DNA of 64,000 bases from Archaeoglobus sulfaticallidus PM70-1. Lineage in GTDB: Archaea; Halobacteriota; Archaeoglobi; Archaeoglobales; Archaeoglobaceae. Both the position numbers and the translations under genes were made by a program. Positions within the stretch are counted from its first letter, which is position 1. The number at the start of each line of letters is the position of its first letter. Shown piece by piece: positions 53,016-61,825 of the stretch. The notes beneath the pieces are model-generated. The model did no database searches, had not been told where the DNA came from, and saw nothing but the letters and a program-made list of their open reading frames with translations. The DNA is taken from positions 434,001 through 498,000 of the forward strand of contig NC_021169.1 of assembly GCF_000385565.1 (NCBI RefSeq), read 5' to 3'.

Positions 53016-54455
53016 ATGCAAACATTGGAGCAAGAAGTGGTAATCGGTCTGGAGGTTCATGTTCAGCTAAACAAGCTCAACACGAAGCTCTTCTGTTCAT
53101 GCTCAACATCATATCACGAGGATGAGCCGAACACTCATGTCTGTCCTGTATGCCTCGGATTACCGGGGGCAATGCCGGTCATAAATAAGGAGGCTGTTAA
53201 ATTTGCCGTGAAAACAGCCCTGGCTTTGAATGCTGAGGTTCAGCCGTTTACAGTTTTTGACAGGAAGAACTACTTTTATCCAGACCTTCCGAAAGGATTT
53301 CAGATCAGTCAGTATGATAATCCCTTAGCACTGGGAGGATATGTTACAATAGAGACAGATTCCGGAGAGAAAAAGATAACCCTCAAAAGGATACACATGG
53401 AGGAAGACCCGGGCAAGCTGAGCTATAAAGGATCGATAACAACTGCAAAGTATTCTCTGATAGATTACAACAGATCCGGAATGCCCCTCCTGGAGATAGT
53501 TACCGAGCCGGTCATGCACTCCCCCAAGGAGGCGAGGGAATTCTTAAACAAGCTGAGGATAATCCTCGAGTATCTGGATGTGTTCGATGGCTCGCTTGAA
53601 GGTGCGATGAGGGTAGATGCTAACATATCGCTGAAGGGTGGAGGGAGAGTTGAGATCAAGAACATATCGTCATTCAAAGGTGTTGAGAGGGCTTTAACCT
53701 ATGAGATAACGAGGCAGAAGAACCTGCTGAGGAGAGGAAGGAAAGTCGAGAGAGAGACAAGGCATTTCGATGAGGCGAACAACATAACCGTATCGCTCAG
53801 AACTAAGGAGGAGGAGCAGGACTATAGATACTTCCCGGAGCCGGATCTCGTGCCGATATATACAGCGGAGATAGTTGAAGAGGTTAAAGGACAGATACCT
53901 GAGATGCCGGAAGAGAAGAGGGATAGGTTCATCTCTCAATACGGTATATCTTTATCTAAGGCCAAGATACTCGTTCTCGATCCCAAGATGGCGGATTACT
54001 TTGAGGAGGTAGCATCAAAGGTCGATTCAAAAAAGGCAGCGAGATGGATCGTGGATGTCCTGAGAGGGGAGTTGAACTACAGGGATAAGGACTTCAGATA
54101 TGCGTATGAGAGATTTCCTCCTGGGGATATGGTCAGGGTTATAGAGTATCTTGAGAATGAAAAGATAACCGACAAATCTGCTGTGGAAATCATAAGGACG
54201 AAGCTCGATCATGGTGGAGATGTTGATGGCATAATTCAGGAGAAGAACCTGTTTGCGATTGATGAAGAGGAGGAGATTTTAAATCTCTGCAGGAAAGCTG
54301 TGGAGGAAAATCCGAAGGCTGTTGAGGACTATCTCAGCGGAAAGAAAAATGCCATCAACTTTTTGGTTGGTCAGGTTATGAAAGCTACCAAAGGCAGGGC
54401 GGATCCTGCAGAGTGCTTCCAGATAATTAAGAAAATCATCGATGAAAAAAATTAG
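53016..54455 (+). CDS. gatB: Aspartyl/glutamyl-tRNA amidotransferase subunit B
   Basis: This 479-residue protein begins [15 protein letters not shown], the GatB/GatE hallmark. Further blocks are [32 protein letters not shown] with four zinc-type cysteines, [19 protein letters not shown], and the YqeY-like C-terminal tail domain ending in a lysine-rich helix. It lacks the AspRS-like insertion that marks GatE, so this is GatB of the GatCAB complex. The complex converts Asp-tRNA-Asn and/or Glu-tRNA-Gln to the amides. gatA and gatC are not adjacent. Confidence 0.95.
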   Translation: MQTLEQEVVIGLEVHVQLNKLNTKLFCSCSTSYHEDEPNTHVCPVCLGLPGAMPVINKEAVKFAVKTALALNAEVQPFTVFDRKNYFYPDLPKGFQISQYDNPLALGGYVTIETDSGEKKITLKRIHMEEDPGKLSYKGSITTAKYSLIDYNRSGMPLLEIVTEPVMHSPKEAREFLNKLRIILEYLDVFDGSLEGAMRVDANISLKGGGRVEIKNISSFKGVERALTYEITRQKNLLRRGRKVERETRHFDEANNITVSLRTKEEEQDYRYFPEPDLVPIYTAEIVEEVKGQIPEMPEEKRDRFISQYGISLSKAKILVLDPKMADYFEEVASKVDSKKAARWIVDVLRGELNYRDKDFRYAYERFPPGDMVRVIEYLENEKITDKSAVEIIRTKLDHGGDVDGIIQEKNLFAIDEEEEILNLCRKAVEENPKAVEDYLSGKKNAINFLVGQVMKATKGRADPAECFQIIKKIIDEKN

Positions 54456-54464
54456 TAGGATAGA

Positions 54465-56477
54465 ATGGCTGGAAAATGGCTCATAATAACAGAAAAGGAC
54501 AATACAGCGAGAAGAATTTCTTCAATTCTTTTTAAGAATGTTAAAAAGGTAAGGAAGAAGGGAATAAATGTTTATCAGGCTGATAACACATATGTTATCG
54601 GATTGAAGGGTCACATTGTGCAGCTCGATTTTCCGGAGGAGTACAACAACTGGAGCAAGGTTCCGCTCAAGTCTCTGCTGAGGGCTGATATTATCAAGAA
54701 GGTGACTGAGAAGAACCTCGTTGAAGTGCTGAAAAGCATCGCTAAGGAGATAGACAGAGTTACGATAGCAACCGACTACGATAGAGAAGGAGAACTCATT
54801 GGTGTTGAAGCTCTGGAGATAATCAGAAATGAGAATCCGAATGTCAGGTTTGACAGAGTGAGATACTCAGCAATAACACCATCGGACATAAAAAAGGCAT
54901 TCTCCAGCCCCACGGAGGTTGACTTTAACCTCGCAAAGTCTGCTGAGATCAGACAGAAGATAGACCTGATATGGGGGGCTGTGCTTACAAGGCTGATCTC
55001 ACTGTCATCGGGAAGGCTGGGAAAGGACTTTCTGAGTGTTGGGAGGGTTCAGTCTCCAACTCTGAGGCTTATAGTTGAGAGGGAGGAGGAAATAAAGAAC
55101 TTCAAGCCGAAAAAGTACTGGGAGATTTTTGCCAGCTTCAGGAAGGGTGAAGAGGTATTCCAGTGCAAGCATGAAAAGAGGTTCGAAGATAAGGAGCAGG
55201 CAGAGAAGGCTTTTGCGAAAGTTGGAGACAAAGGTGTTGTGGTAAGTTTCGAGAAGAAAGAAAGGGCTGAGAAACCTCCAACACCCTTCAACACCACTGA
55301 ATTTTTGAGAGAGGCTTCAAAGTTCATGAGCGTGAACAAGGCGATGATGGTAGCTGAGTCTCTGTACATGTCAGGATACATATCATATCCAAGGACTGAC
55401 AATACTGTTTATCCAAAGACTATAAATCTGAGGGCTATTGTTGAGAAGCTGACTCAGGGCGAGTTTAAAAAGGAGGCGGAGTTCGTTCTCTCGCAGGAAA
55501 AGCTCAGGGCAACGAGGGGAAAGAAGGAGAGCAAGGACCACCCACCCATTCATCCAACTGCGGTAGCAAAAAAAGATGAGTTGAGCAAGGATGAATGGGT
55601 GATTTATGAGCTGGTTGTCAGAAGATTTCTCGCAACGCTGTCTCCGGATGCCATATGGGTTGTAAGGAGAGGAAAGATAGATTCCAGTGGTGAGATATTC
55701 AGGTTCAATGGCAGGAAGCTAATTGAAGAGGGATGGAGGAAGATATACATATACTCGAAAGCTGAAGAGGTTCCGGTTCCAGACCTTCAGGAAGGAGAGG
55801 TGCTGGACATAGTCAGCAAGAAGCTGGAAGAGAAAGAGACCAAACCTCCAAACAGGTACTCTTCTGGAAGTCTGATAAAGGAGATGGAGAAGCTCGGACT
55901 CGGAACAAAATCAACAAGACATGAAATAATAAACAAGCTTTATTCGAGAAAGTATGTTTACGGAAATCCCCTCAGACCATCGGAAATAGGTATGGCCGTT
56001 ATAAACGCCCTGAAAAAAGAGGCAGAAACTATAACTCAGCCAGATATGACCTCAAAGCTTGAGGAAGACATGTATGCGATAGCTGAAGGAAAGCTGAGCG
56101 ATGAGTATGTTGTTGAGGAATCAATACGATTCCTTGATGAAATCCTGTCGAATCTTGACAGAGAATCCCTCTCGAAAACATTGAGAGATGGAATCCGGAA
56201 GGACAAAATCGTTGGAAAATGCCCGAAATGTTCGAGGGATCTCGTTATAAGGAAAAAGAAGGGAGACTCAAGGAGATTTATTGGATGCAGCGGATACCCA
56301 GACTGCAACTTCACGCTACCGTTACCCCAGAAGGGCACGATATACATAACATCCAAGCTCTGCGAGAAGCATGAGATAAAGAGGATCAAAATCCGGACAA
56401 AGAAGGGCTACTGGGATCTCGGATGTCCATACTGCAACTATCTTGAGTGGCAGGAAAAGAACAAGAAAGTTAATTAA
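54465..56477 (+). CDS. topA: DNA topoisomerase I (type IA)
   Basis: This 670-residue protein has an N-terminal Toprim domain (WLIITEKDNTARRISSIL and the acidic TDYDREGELIG). The catalytic tyrosine is Y308 in GYISYPRTDNT. The GRVQSPTLRLIVEREEEI and YSSGSLIKEMEKLGLGTKSTRHEII blocks are also present. C-terminal zinc-binding pairs follow (CPKCSRDLVIRKKKGD, then CSGYPDC, and a last ribbon with CPYC). The archaeal enzyme relaxes negative supercoils. It lies ten bases after gatB and 22 bases before the GPN GTPase. Confidence 0.96.
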   Translation: MAGKWLIITEKDNTARRISSILFKNVKKVRKKGINVYQADNTYVIGLKGHIVQLDFPEEYNNWSKVPLKSLLRADIIKKVTEKNLVEVLKSIAKEIDRVTIATDYDREGELIGVEALEIIRNENPNVRFDRVRYSAITPSDIKKAFSSPTEVDFNLAKSAEIRQKIDLIWGAVLTRLISLSSGRLGKDFLSVGRVQSPTLRLIVEREEEIKNFKPKKYWEIFASFRKGEEVFQCKHEKRFEDKEQAEKAFAKVGDKGVVVSFEKKERAEKPPTPFNTTEFLREASKFMSVNKAMMVAESLYMSGYISYPRTDNTVYPKTINLRAIVEKLTQGEFKKEAEFVLSQEKLRATRGKKESKDHPPIHPTAVAKKDELSKDEWVIYELVVRRFLATLSPDAIWVVRRGKIDSSGEIFRFNGRKLIEEGWRKIYIYSKAEEVPVPDLQEGEVLDIVSKKLEEKETKPPNRYSSGSLIKEMEKLGLGTKSTRHEIINKLYSRKYVYGNPLRPSEIGMAVINALKKEAETITQPDMTSKLEEDMYAIAEGKLSDEYVVEESIRFLDEILSNLDRESLSKTLRDGIRKDKIVGKCPKCSRDLVIRKKKGDSRRFIGCSGYPDCNFTLPLPQKGTIYITSKLCEKHEIKRIKIRTKKGYWDLGCPYCNYLEWQEKNKKVN

Positions 56478-56499
56478 GCCATCTGATATTCTCACTTCA

Positions 56500-57273
56500 A
56501 TGATCCAGGTTCTGATATACTTCATAGGAACCGCCGGCTCCGGAAAAACCTATCTTACGAAGGCTTTTGCAGACTGGCTGGACTTCAAGAACCTTGAGAA
56601 CATCATCGTGAACCTCGATCCGGGAGCGGAGAATCTACCTTACTCTCCAGAGGTTGACATAAGGGATTACTTCACGCTTGAAGATGTGATGCTCAACTAT
56701 GGTGTTGGGCCAAATGGAGCACAGATAATCTCGGCTGATCTGATCAGCACAAAAATAGGCGACATAAAGGACGAGATTGATTACTTCGATGTACCGTATG
56801 TCTTGATAGACACTCCAGGGCAGATGGAGCTCTTTACCTTAAGGCAGAGCAGCAACCTGCTTATAGACTTCCTCGGTAGAGATAGAAGTGTGATGGTTTA
56901 CCTCTTCGACCCTGTGGTCGCCAAAACACCTTCGGGCTTTCTTTCCCTTCTGTTCATGGCATCCTCATCGGTTTTTAAGCTAAAGCTACCGCAGATTCAG
57001 GTGCTTGCAAAGTCTGATATTCTCGAGGATTATGAGGTTGAGAGGATAGTTGAGTGGAGTGACGATCCGGAAACACTTTTCGATGATCTTGGCAGAGAGG
57101 TTAGCAACATCAAGAACATCAGCGGTGAGCTGTTCTACATGCTCAGGGATCTTGGGCTCTTCAGAACACTCATTCCAGTTTCCGCCATGGACAGTACAGG
57201 AATGGAGGATGTTTACGATGGAATACAGGAAATATTCTATGGAGGCGAGGATCTGGAGAGGATACTTTACTAG
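56500..57273 (+). CDS. GPN-loop GTPase
   Basis: This encodes 257 residues from the ATG at 56500. An earlier in-frame start at 56443 lies inside topA and adds 19 unrelated residues. The P-loop is GTAGSGKT (residues 10-17), the family-defining Gly-Pro-Asn is G70-P71-N72 (GVGPNGAQ), and DTPGQMELF is switch II. The G4 equivalent is AKSD. Archaeal members form homodimers. Their eukaryotic relatives assemble RNA polymerase II, but the archaeal role is unsettled. The position after topA, with a nucleic-acid theme, is consistent. Confidence 0.92.
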   Translation: MIQVLIYFIGTAGSGKTYLTKAFADWLDFKNLENIIVNLDPGAENLPYSPEVDIRDYFTLEDVMLNYGVGPNGAQIISADLISTKIGDIKDEIDYFDVPYVLIDTPGQMELFTLRQSSNLLIDFLGRDRSVMVYLFDPVVAKTPSGFLSLLFMASSSVFKLKLPQIQVLAKSDILEDYEVERIVEWSDDPETLFDDLGREVSNIKNISGELFYMLRDLGLFRTLIPVSAMDSTGMEDVYDGIQEIFYGGEDLERILY

Positions 57274-57365
57274 CATTTCTCTTCTCCGCCCAGCTTGTTT
57301 ATATGTCACTGCCACAAGGCTGCAGATTAATTATCCTTCATAAGGAAAATAATCTACACAAAACC

Positions 57366-57411
57366 AGCGCCAGAGTGCCCCAAGCTTTCAGCTTGGGGGG
57401 TGAATGGCGCT
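57366..57411. repeat. Nested hairpins at the left end of the TnpB element
   Basis: The outer stem is AGCGCCA (57366-57372) with TGGCGCT (57405-57411). The inner stem is CCCCAAGC (57378-57385) with GCTTGGGG (57391-57398). Both are perfect. This is typical of the subterminal palindromes of IS200/IS605 elements. Confidence 0.7.
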
Positions 57412-57425
57412 AAAATATAAATTTT

Positions 57426-58808
57426 TTGGAAACGAACAAAATAGAAATGATAGAAATTTTGGCAGCTATAAAGACAGCAATCGGAAAAGCAATCATCGAG
57501 GAAGGCGATCCTGCAAAGGTAGACGAGGCTTTGCTCGAATCCAGGAGGGTTTTCAACGAAGTCCTGATCAAGCTTTTAGACGGCGAGAAGGTAAGCGATA
57601 AAGATATCCAATCATTCTTAGTTGACAACACGAAGCAGAGGATAATAGCGAAGGCAAAGGAGACCTTCAAATCATTCAAAGAGCTCGAGGAGAAGGGAGA
57701 GGCTGAAGAACTCAGAATATACGAAAACAAACCCCTGCCTTTGAGAATGAACTTCGGTGAGGGTTACAACCTCTGGATAAATGATGGCAGGATATGGTTC
57801 AGGGTCACACTGATCCCTCGCAAGGAGTACGTTAAGGGGTACCTTCAGTTCTCAAAAGAGCAGGAGGAGATCGTGAGGAAGGCCATAGAGGAAAAGAAGA
57901 AAGCCATCAAGTTGAGAAAGCAGGGGATCGACTACACTCCTGAATACGATGTAACCATCGCAGAACTCGTTAAACGGAAAGGAGAATACTATCTGCACAT
58001 CACGATAACCAGAAACGTTCCAGTTTCGTCGATCAGGTATGCTGCTGGCATCGACGTCAACGAGGACAACGTGGCCATTACTGTTTACGACTTAACGACG
58101 AGAGAGGTTGTAGATTCTTTCATCGTTGATTACGCTGTCATCAAGTTCATCAGGCACTACTGGTTCGCGATAAGGAAGAGGCTGCAGGAGCACGGAGCTA
58201 AGAGCAAGAGGAAGTTAGGTTTCACAGGGAAAGAGCACAGGCAGATCGAGTATTTACTGCACCTCGTTTCCAGGAGGGTTGCAGACTATCTATCGAAATA
58301 TCAGGGTCTTATCGTCTTCATGGAGGATTTAAACAGCATCAGAAACGGAAACAAAGGAAAGAGGATGAACCGTCGTTTGCATTCGTGGCCATTCCGCAAG
58401 TTGCAGCTGTTCCTCAAGTACAAGCTCGAATGGCTTGGCGTGCCAGTAAAGTTCGTGCCTCCCGAGGACACCTCGCGTAGGTGTCCCCTATGCGGGGTTC
58501 TCGGGATCAGACACAAGAAGCTGTTCACCTGCCCTAACGGCCACAAAGGCCACGCTGACAGAAACGCTTCCGTTAACATCCTGATCAGGGGCTGTGTGTT
58601 ATACCTGCATGTGCCCTACTCGGCTTTCCGTTCGATGAAGCTTCCGAACTTCAGGATGTGGAAGCTAAGGCGGGATGAGTGTGGGGTATGGGGCTGCGTG
58701 AACCAGCCACTCCCCGCCGGGGTGGAGTCGCACACTGCCGCTCAAAGGCAGGAGGCTGAGAAGCTCCGGTTCCAGCAGGAGGAAGCCGCAAGCTTTAGCT
58801 TGCGGTAG
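57426..58808 (+). CDS. tnpB: TnpB-type RuvC nuclease (IS200/IS605 family), stand-alone
   Basis: This encodes up to 460 residues; a TTG at 57426 is the earliest start and an ATG at 57447 an alternative. The RuvC acidic triad is complete: D210 (GIDVNEDN), E300 (VFMEDLN) and D378 (HADRNAS). The zinc finger is C353-x2-C356, then C369-x3-H373, so a histidine replaces the usual fourth cysteine. The N-terminal half does not begin with the common TnpB motif and is charged. The C-terminal tail runs into the right-end hairpin. No TnpA gene lies nearby. TnpB proteins are RNA-guided nucleases using an omega RNA encoded at the 3' end of the element; that applies by family knowledge only. Confidence 0.9.
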   Translation: METNKIEMIEILAAIKTAIGKAIIEEGDPAKVDEALLESRRVFNEVLIKLLDGEKVSDKDIQSFLVDNTKQRIIAKAKETFKSFKELEEKGEAEELRIYENKPLPLRMNFGEGYNLWINDGRIWFRVTLIPRKEYVKGYLQFSKEQEEIVRKAIEEKKKAIKLRKQGIDYTPEYDVTIAELVKRKGEYYLHITITRNVPVSSIRYAAGIDVNEDNVAITVYDLTTREVVDSFIVDYAVIKFIRHYWFAIRKRLQEHGAKSKRKLGFTGKEHRQIEYLLHLVSRRVADYLSKYQGLIVFMEDLNSIRNGNKGKRMNRRLHSWPFRKLQLFLKYKLEWLGVPVKFVPPEDTSRRCPLCGVLGIRHKKLFTCPNGHKGHADRNASVNILIRGCVLYLHVPYSAFRSMKLPNFRMWKLRRDECGVWGCVNQPLPAGVESHTAAQRQEAEKLRFQQEEAASFSLR

Positions 58809-58812
58809 TTCA
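58600..58812 (+). ncRNA. Possible omega (right-end) RNA locus of the TnpB element
   Basis: In studied TnpB elements the guide RNA is made from the 3' end of tnpB and the element's right end. Here the last 200 bases include the hairpin at 58786-58805. The borders are a guess: I see the hairpin and position, not a transcript. Confidence 0.3.
58786..58805. repeat. Right-end hairpin overlapping the tnpB stop region
   Basis: CCGCAAGC-TTTA-GCTTGCGG is a perfect 8-bp stem ending one base before the tnpB stop codon TAG. It shares AAGC-loop-GCTT with the left-end hairpin. Confidence 0.75.
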
Positions 58813-60723
58813 CTTAATCCTAGACTTCCCTGGAGGCAGGAACTTCATTATCTCGTCTGGTGTGGATATGCTTCTGACAATGTATTTCTCATCCTCCTTT
58901 GCCATTTCCACGAGCTTCGAGGCTATCTCTATGGATATTTCGTTTGGAGTTTTATCTCCGATATCGATCTCCACGAAGTAGTCAGCATATTTCTCTACTG
59001 CACTCTTTGGACCTCCGATAACCCTCAAATTCTTCAAGTCAACCCCTATGGCACACGACACCTCTGCTGAAATGTAGTTCCTCTTTCCCTCGATGTAGAA
59101 GCTCCCTCTGGCGAGGTACTCTCCCGCTTTTGCACTCCTCTTAACCTGCTCAGGCCTGACATAATAAACCTCTCCGCTGTACTTACCCTCCCTCCAGAGG
59201 GATGAGTATGTGGCGGAGAAAATTGCAGCCTCCTCCAGGCTCTTCTCCCCGGCACTCTGACCATTCTTGAGTATTGTTGCCGGAGCTCCGGGAACCTGGG
59301 TGTGGAAGAACAGATCGTTCTTTTCCATGTATCTGGAGACTATCTCTTCGTTCATCTTCGCGTTTCTGCCCCCTATAACCAGAAAACCCTCACTCGTTAT
59401 AAACCACCTGAATCTCTCGTACCACTCCCTCTTTCTCGAGACCCTTATGCTCGTTACGAATCTCTTTTCGTTCTTTATCTTTTCCATGGCTGCTTTTGTG
59501 TTATCGATTGCCTTAAGCACTCCCTCGTACTTCTGTCTTATCTTCTTCGCCTTGCTGTAGTAGATGTCTGCAATCTGAGGGAGGGTTTTGTCGAGGTAGA
59601 GGTCGATTGTATATCCATCGAGTCTCACGCTAACCCTGTTCTCTGCTGAGTTTATGTCTTTAACAAGCTCTCTCAGCTTTTTGTCTTTTTTCACTATCTC
59701 TTTAATCTCATCCCATGACTTCTTCTCTCTTGCTTTCCTGAAAACATCCAGGATCTTCTCGATTTTCGTGTATTGCTCGTAGATGAAATCACCCTTTTTT
59801 CTCAGCTCGTCCATCTCTCTCTCGAACCTCTCTTTAGCTGATAGCTGGTCTTCAAGTCTCTTTCTGAGTCTCTGAAGCTCTTTGTTCTCTTCCTCCCTTT
59901 TCTCAGCTTCTTCGACTATTTTTCTCGAGTAGAACTCATCAACTGCATCGTTAAAGCTATCGAAGTACTTCTTCTCATAGTCGTCGAAAATTCTGAGTTC
60001 TATCGGAAGAAAGTCAGCATACTCTCCTTCTTTTATGAGAATGTGTGGTTTAAAACTCTCGTTTGCTATTGGCAAGAATATCTCCTCCACAGCCCTAACG
60101 ATTCTATCCTTCTCTTCATCATTCAGCTCAGAAGCCAGCTTTTTCTTGTTGATTCCAGCCCTCAGGCAGATCTCCTCAGCGTAAATCCCGCCAACGCTCA
60201 GGCTTGTTGCGAGAGCCTTTACGATCTCTTTGTCACCCAACACATCGAGATCCTCTTTCTTGAGCTCAAACGGGCTTTTTTGGGGTTTGGGTAGCCTGTA
60301 AGTCTCTCCAGATTTGAAAAATGGCTTTAAAGGCATGATTATCTTCCAGTTCTCATCGGCGAGAATGACATTGCCCTTTTTGAAGATCTCTGCAATCAGT
60401 ACCTTCTTCTCCTCTCGCTCAACTTCAACAAACACGATCCTGTCGAAGTCGTGCTGATAAATTCTCCTTATCCTCCCTCCCTCGAGGTGCTTTCTGAGGA
60501 GCATTGCAAAACTCGAAGGAATTCTTGGAGCCTGTCTTGGGAATTTTGTCAGGTGTATTCTCTTTCCTGCCTCTATGATAAGCTCAAACTTGCTTCCGGG
60601 CTTTCTGATCCTTATCCTTATCTCGTCTGGAGGATTGTGGTATATCTTGTCGATTCTACCATCCTCAATTACCTTAAGCTCGCTAATAATGGCTTTGATG
60701 TCAACGGCTGACATCTGTTTCAT
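58810..60723 (-). CDS. Rqc2/NEMF/RqcH-family ribosome quality control protein
   Basis: This encodes 637 residues from the ATG at 60723, which has AGGTGA five bases upstream; a TTG at 60753 is less likely. Domains are an NFACT-N region (MSAVDIKAIISELKVIEDGRIDKIYHN), two helix-hairpin-helix-like segments, a long coiled coil (about residues 265-390), and NFACT-R (RFRWFITSEGFLVIGGRNAKMNEEIV, then HTQVPGAPATI). Archaeal homologues bind stalled 50S subunits and are thought to add C-terminal tails to nascent chains. The stop codon TGA is the complement of TCA right beside the TnpB element. Confidence 0.9.
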   Translation of the reverse strand: MKQMSAVDIKAIISELKVIEDGRIDKIYHNPPDEIRIRIRKPGSKFELIIEAGKRIHLTKFPRQAPRIPSSFAMLLRKHLEGGRIRRIYQHDFDRIVFVEVEREEKKVLIAEIFKKGNVILADENWKIIMPLKPFFKSGETYRLPKPQKSPFELKKEDLDVLGDKEIVKALATSLSVGGIYAEEICLRAGINKKKLASELNDEEKDRIVRAVEEIFLPIANESFKPHILIKEGEYADFLPIELRIFDDYEKKYFDSFNDAVDEFYSRKIVEEAEKREEENKELQRLRKRLEDQLSAKERFEREMDELRKKGDFIYEQYTKIEKILDVFRKAREKKSWDEIKEIVKKDKKLRELVKDINSAENRVSVRLDGYTIDLYLDKTLPQIADIYYSKAKKIRQKYEGVLKAIDNTKAAMEKIKNEKRFVTSIRVSRKREWYERFRWFITSEGFLVIGGRNAKMNEEIVSRYMEKNDLFFHTQVPGAPATILKNGQSAGEKSLEEAAIFSATYSSLWREGKYSGEVYYVRPEQVKRSAKAGEYLARGSFYIEGKRNYISAEVSCAIGVDLKNLRVIGGPKSAVEKYADYFVEIDIGDKTPNEISIEIASKLVEMAKEDEKYIVRSISTPDEIMKFLPPGKSRIK

Positions 60724-60743
60724 ATGGTTCACCTGCTTCACAG

Positions 60744-61821
60744 CTAAAAGCACTTCCAGTATTTCGAATGCACTTTCTTCACATCGTTGATGTTGTCCTC
60801 CAGCTTTTTAAGTGCACTCTCCTTTCTCCTGAACTTTAACTCCTGCAGGTAGTTGAGCGGCTCCCTTATGCATGATATATCAAGCCCGGCCATCGCCGAG
60901 ATAATCCCGAGATTTGTGTATGGAAGTGCCGACTCAACACTGTAGCCTCCTTCCAGCACGGCAACAATTCTGCCATCGCAGTATTTCTCCGAGAGCCTGA
61001 CAGCTTCCCTCATTATCTCAGCATAGCCTCTTGCAGTTAGAGCCAGTCCTGTTATGGGATCTGTGAAGTGGTTGTCCTGACCGGCAGAAACAGCTATGAA
61101 TTCTGGCTCGAACTCCTCGGCAACAGGCTTTATTATCTCTTCAATGACCATCATGTATCCATCATCCGATGTTCCAGGGGGCAGCGGGATGTTGATCGTA
61201 TAGCCCTCCCCATCTCCCGCACCGCACTCGTATGGGAATCCCGTTCCGGGATAGAGCGGCATCTGATGGGTTGAGATGAAGAGAACCTTGTCATCATAGT
61301 AGAAGATCTCCTGAGTCCCATCTCCGTGGTGTGCATCCCAGTCAAGGATCATGATCTTCCTGATGCCATGCTTCTGAAGCCATTTCACCATTATTGCCAT
61401 GTTGTTGAGGTAGCAGAAGCCTGCTCCTATGTACGGTTTGGCATGATGCCCGGGAGGGCGGATCATCGCAAAGCAGTTGTCAACCTCTCCTTCCAGAACG
61501 GCTTTTCCAGCCCTTATCGCTCCACCTGCAGAAAGGAGGGCGATCTCGAAAACTCCAACAGGGATGTTGGTATCCCAATCTATGAAACCTCCCTTCTTAC
61601 TTTCTTTTTCTCAGAAACTCGACATACTCCTTTGTATGTACTGTCAGAACATCATCAATACTCGCTTCAAACGGTTCAATCAACTTTATTCTTGGGTTAT
61701 CGAATATTCCTTCTTCGATTAGCTGATCCATTGTATACGCCAACCTCTCCTTCCTCTCCGGGTGGGTTGGACTCTGTTCATGCTCCAAATACTTCTTGTG
61801 ATAAACTATACCGGTAACCAT
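60744..61821 (-). pseudogene. Histone deacetylase/acetylpolyamine amidohydrolase-like gene with a single-base frameshift
   Basis: Two frames together give a 358-residue deacetylase. The first 74 codons from 61821 (MVTGIVYHKKYLEHEQSPTHPERKERL) run to VHTKEYVEFLRK. The second frame continues GGFIDWDTNIPVGVFEIALLSAGG. It contains RPPGHHA (the two catalytic His), LDWDAHHGDGTQEIF and LEGGY. The shift is at a TTTTT run on the plus strand (61605-61609). Removing one base restores a continuous reading through ESKKGGFIDW. The total of 1078 bases is one over a multiple of three. Such enzymes deacetylate lysine or polyamines. The gene lies between hyuA-like and NEMF genes in one minus-strand operon. Confidence 0.8.
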
Positions 61822-61825
61822 AATA

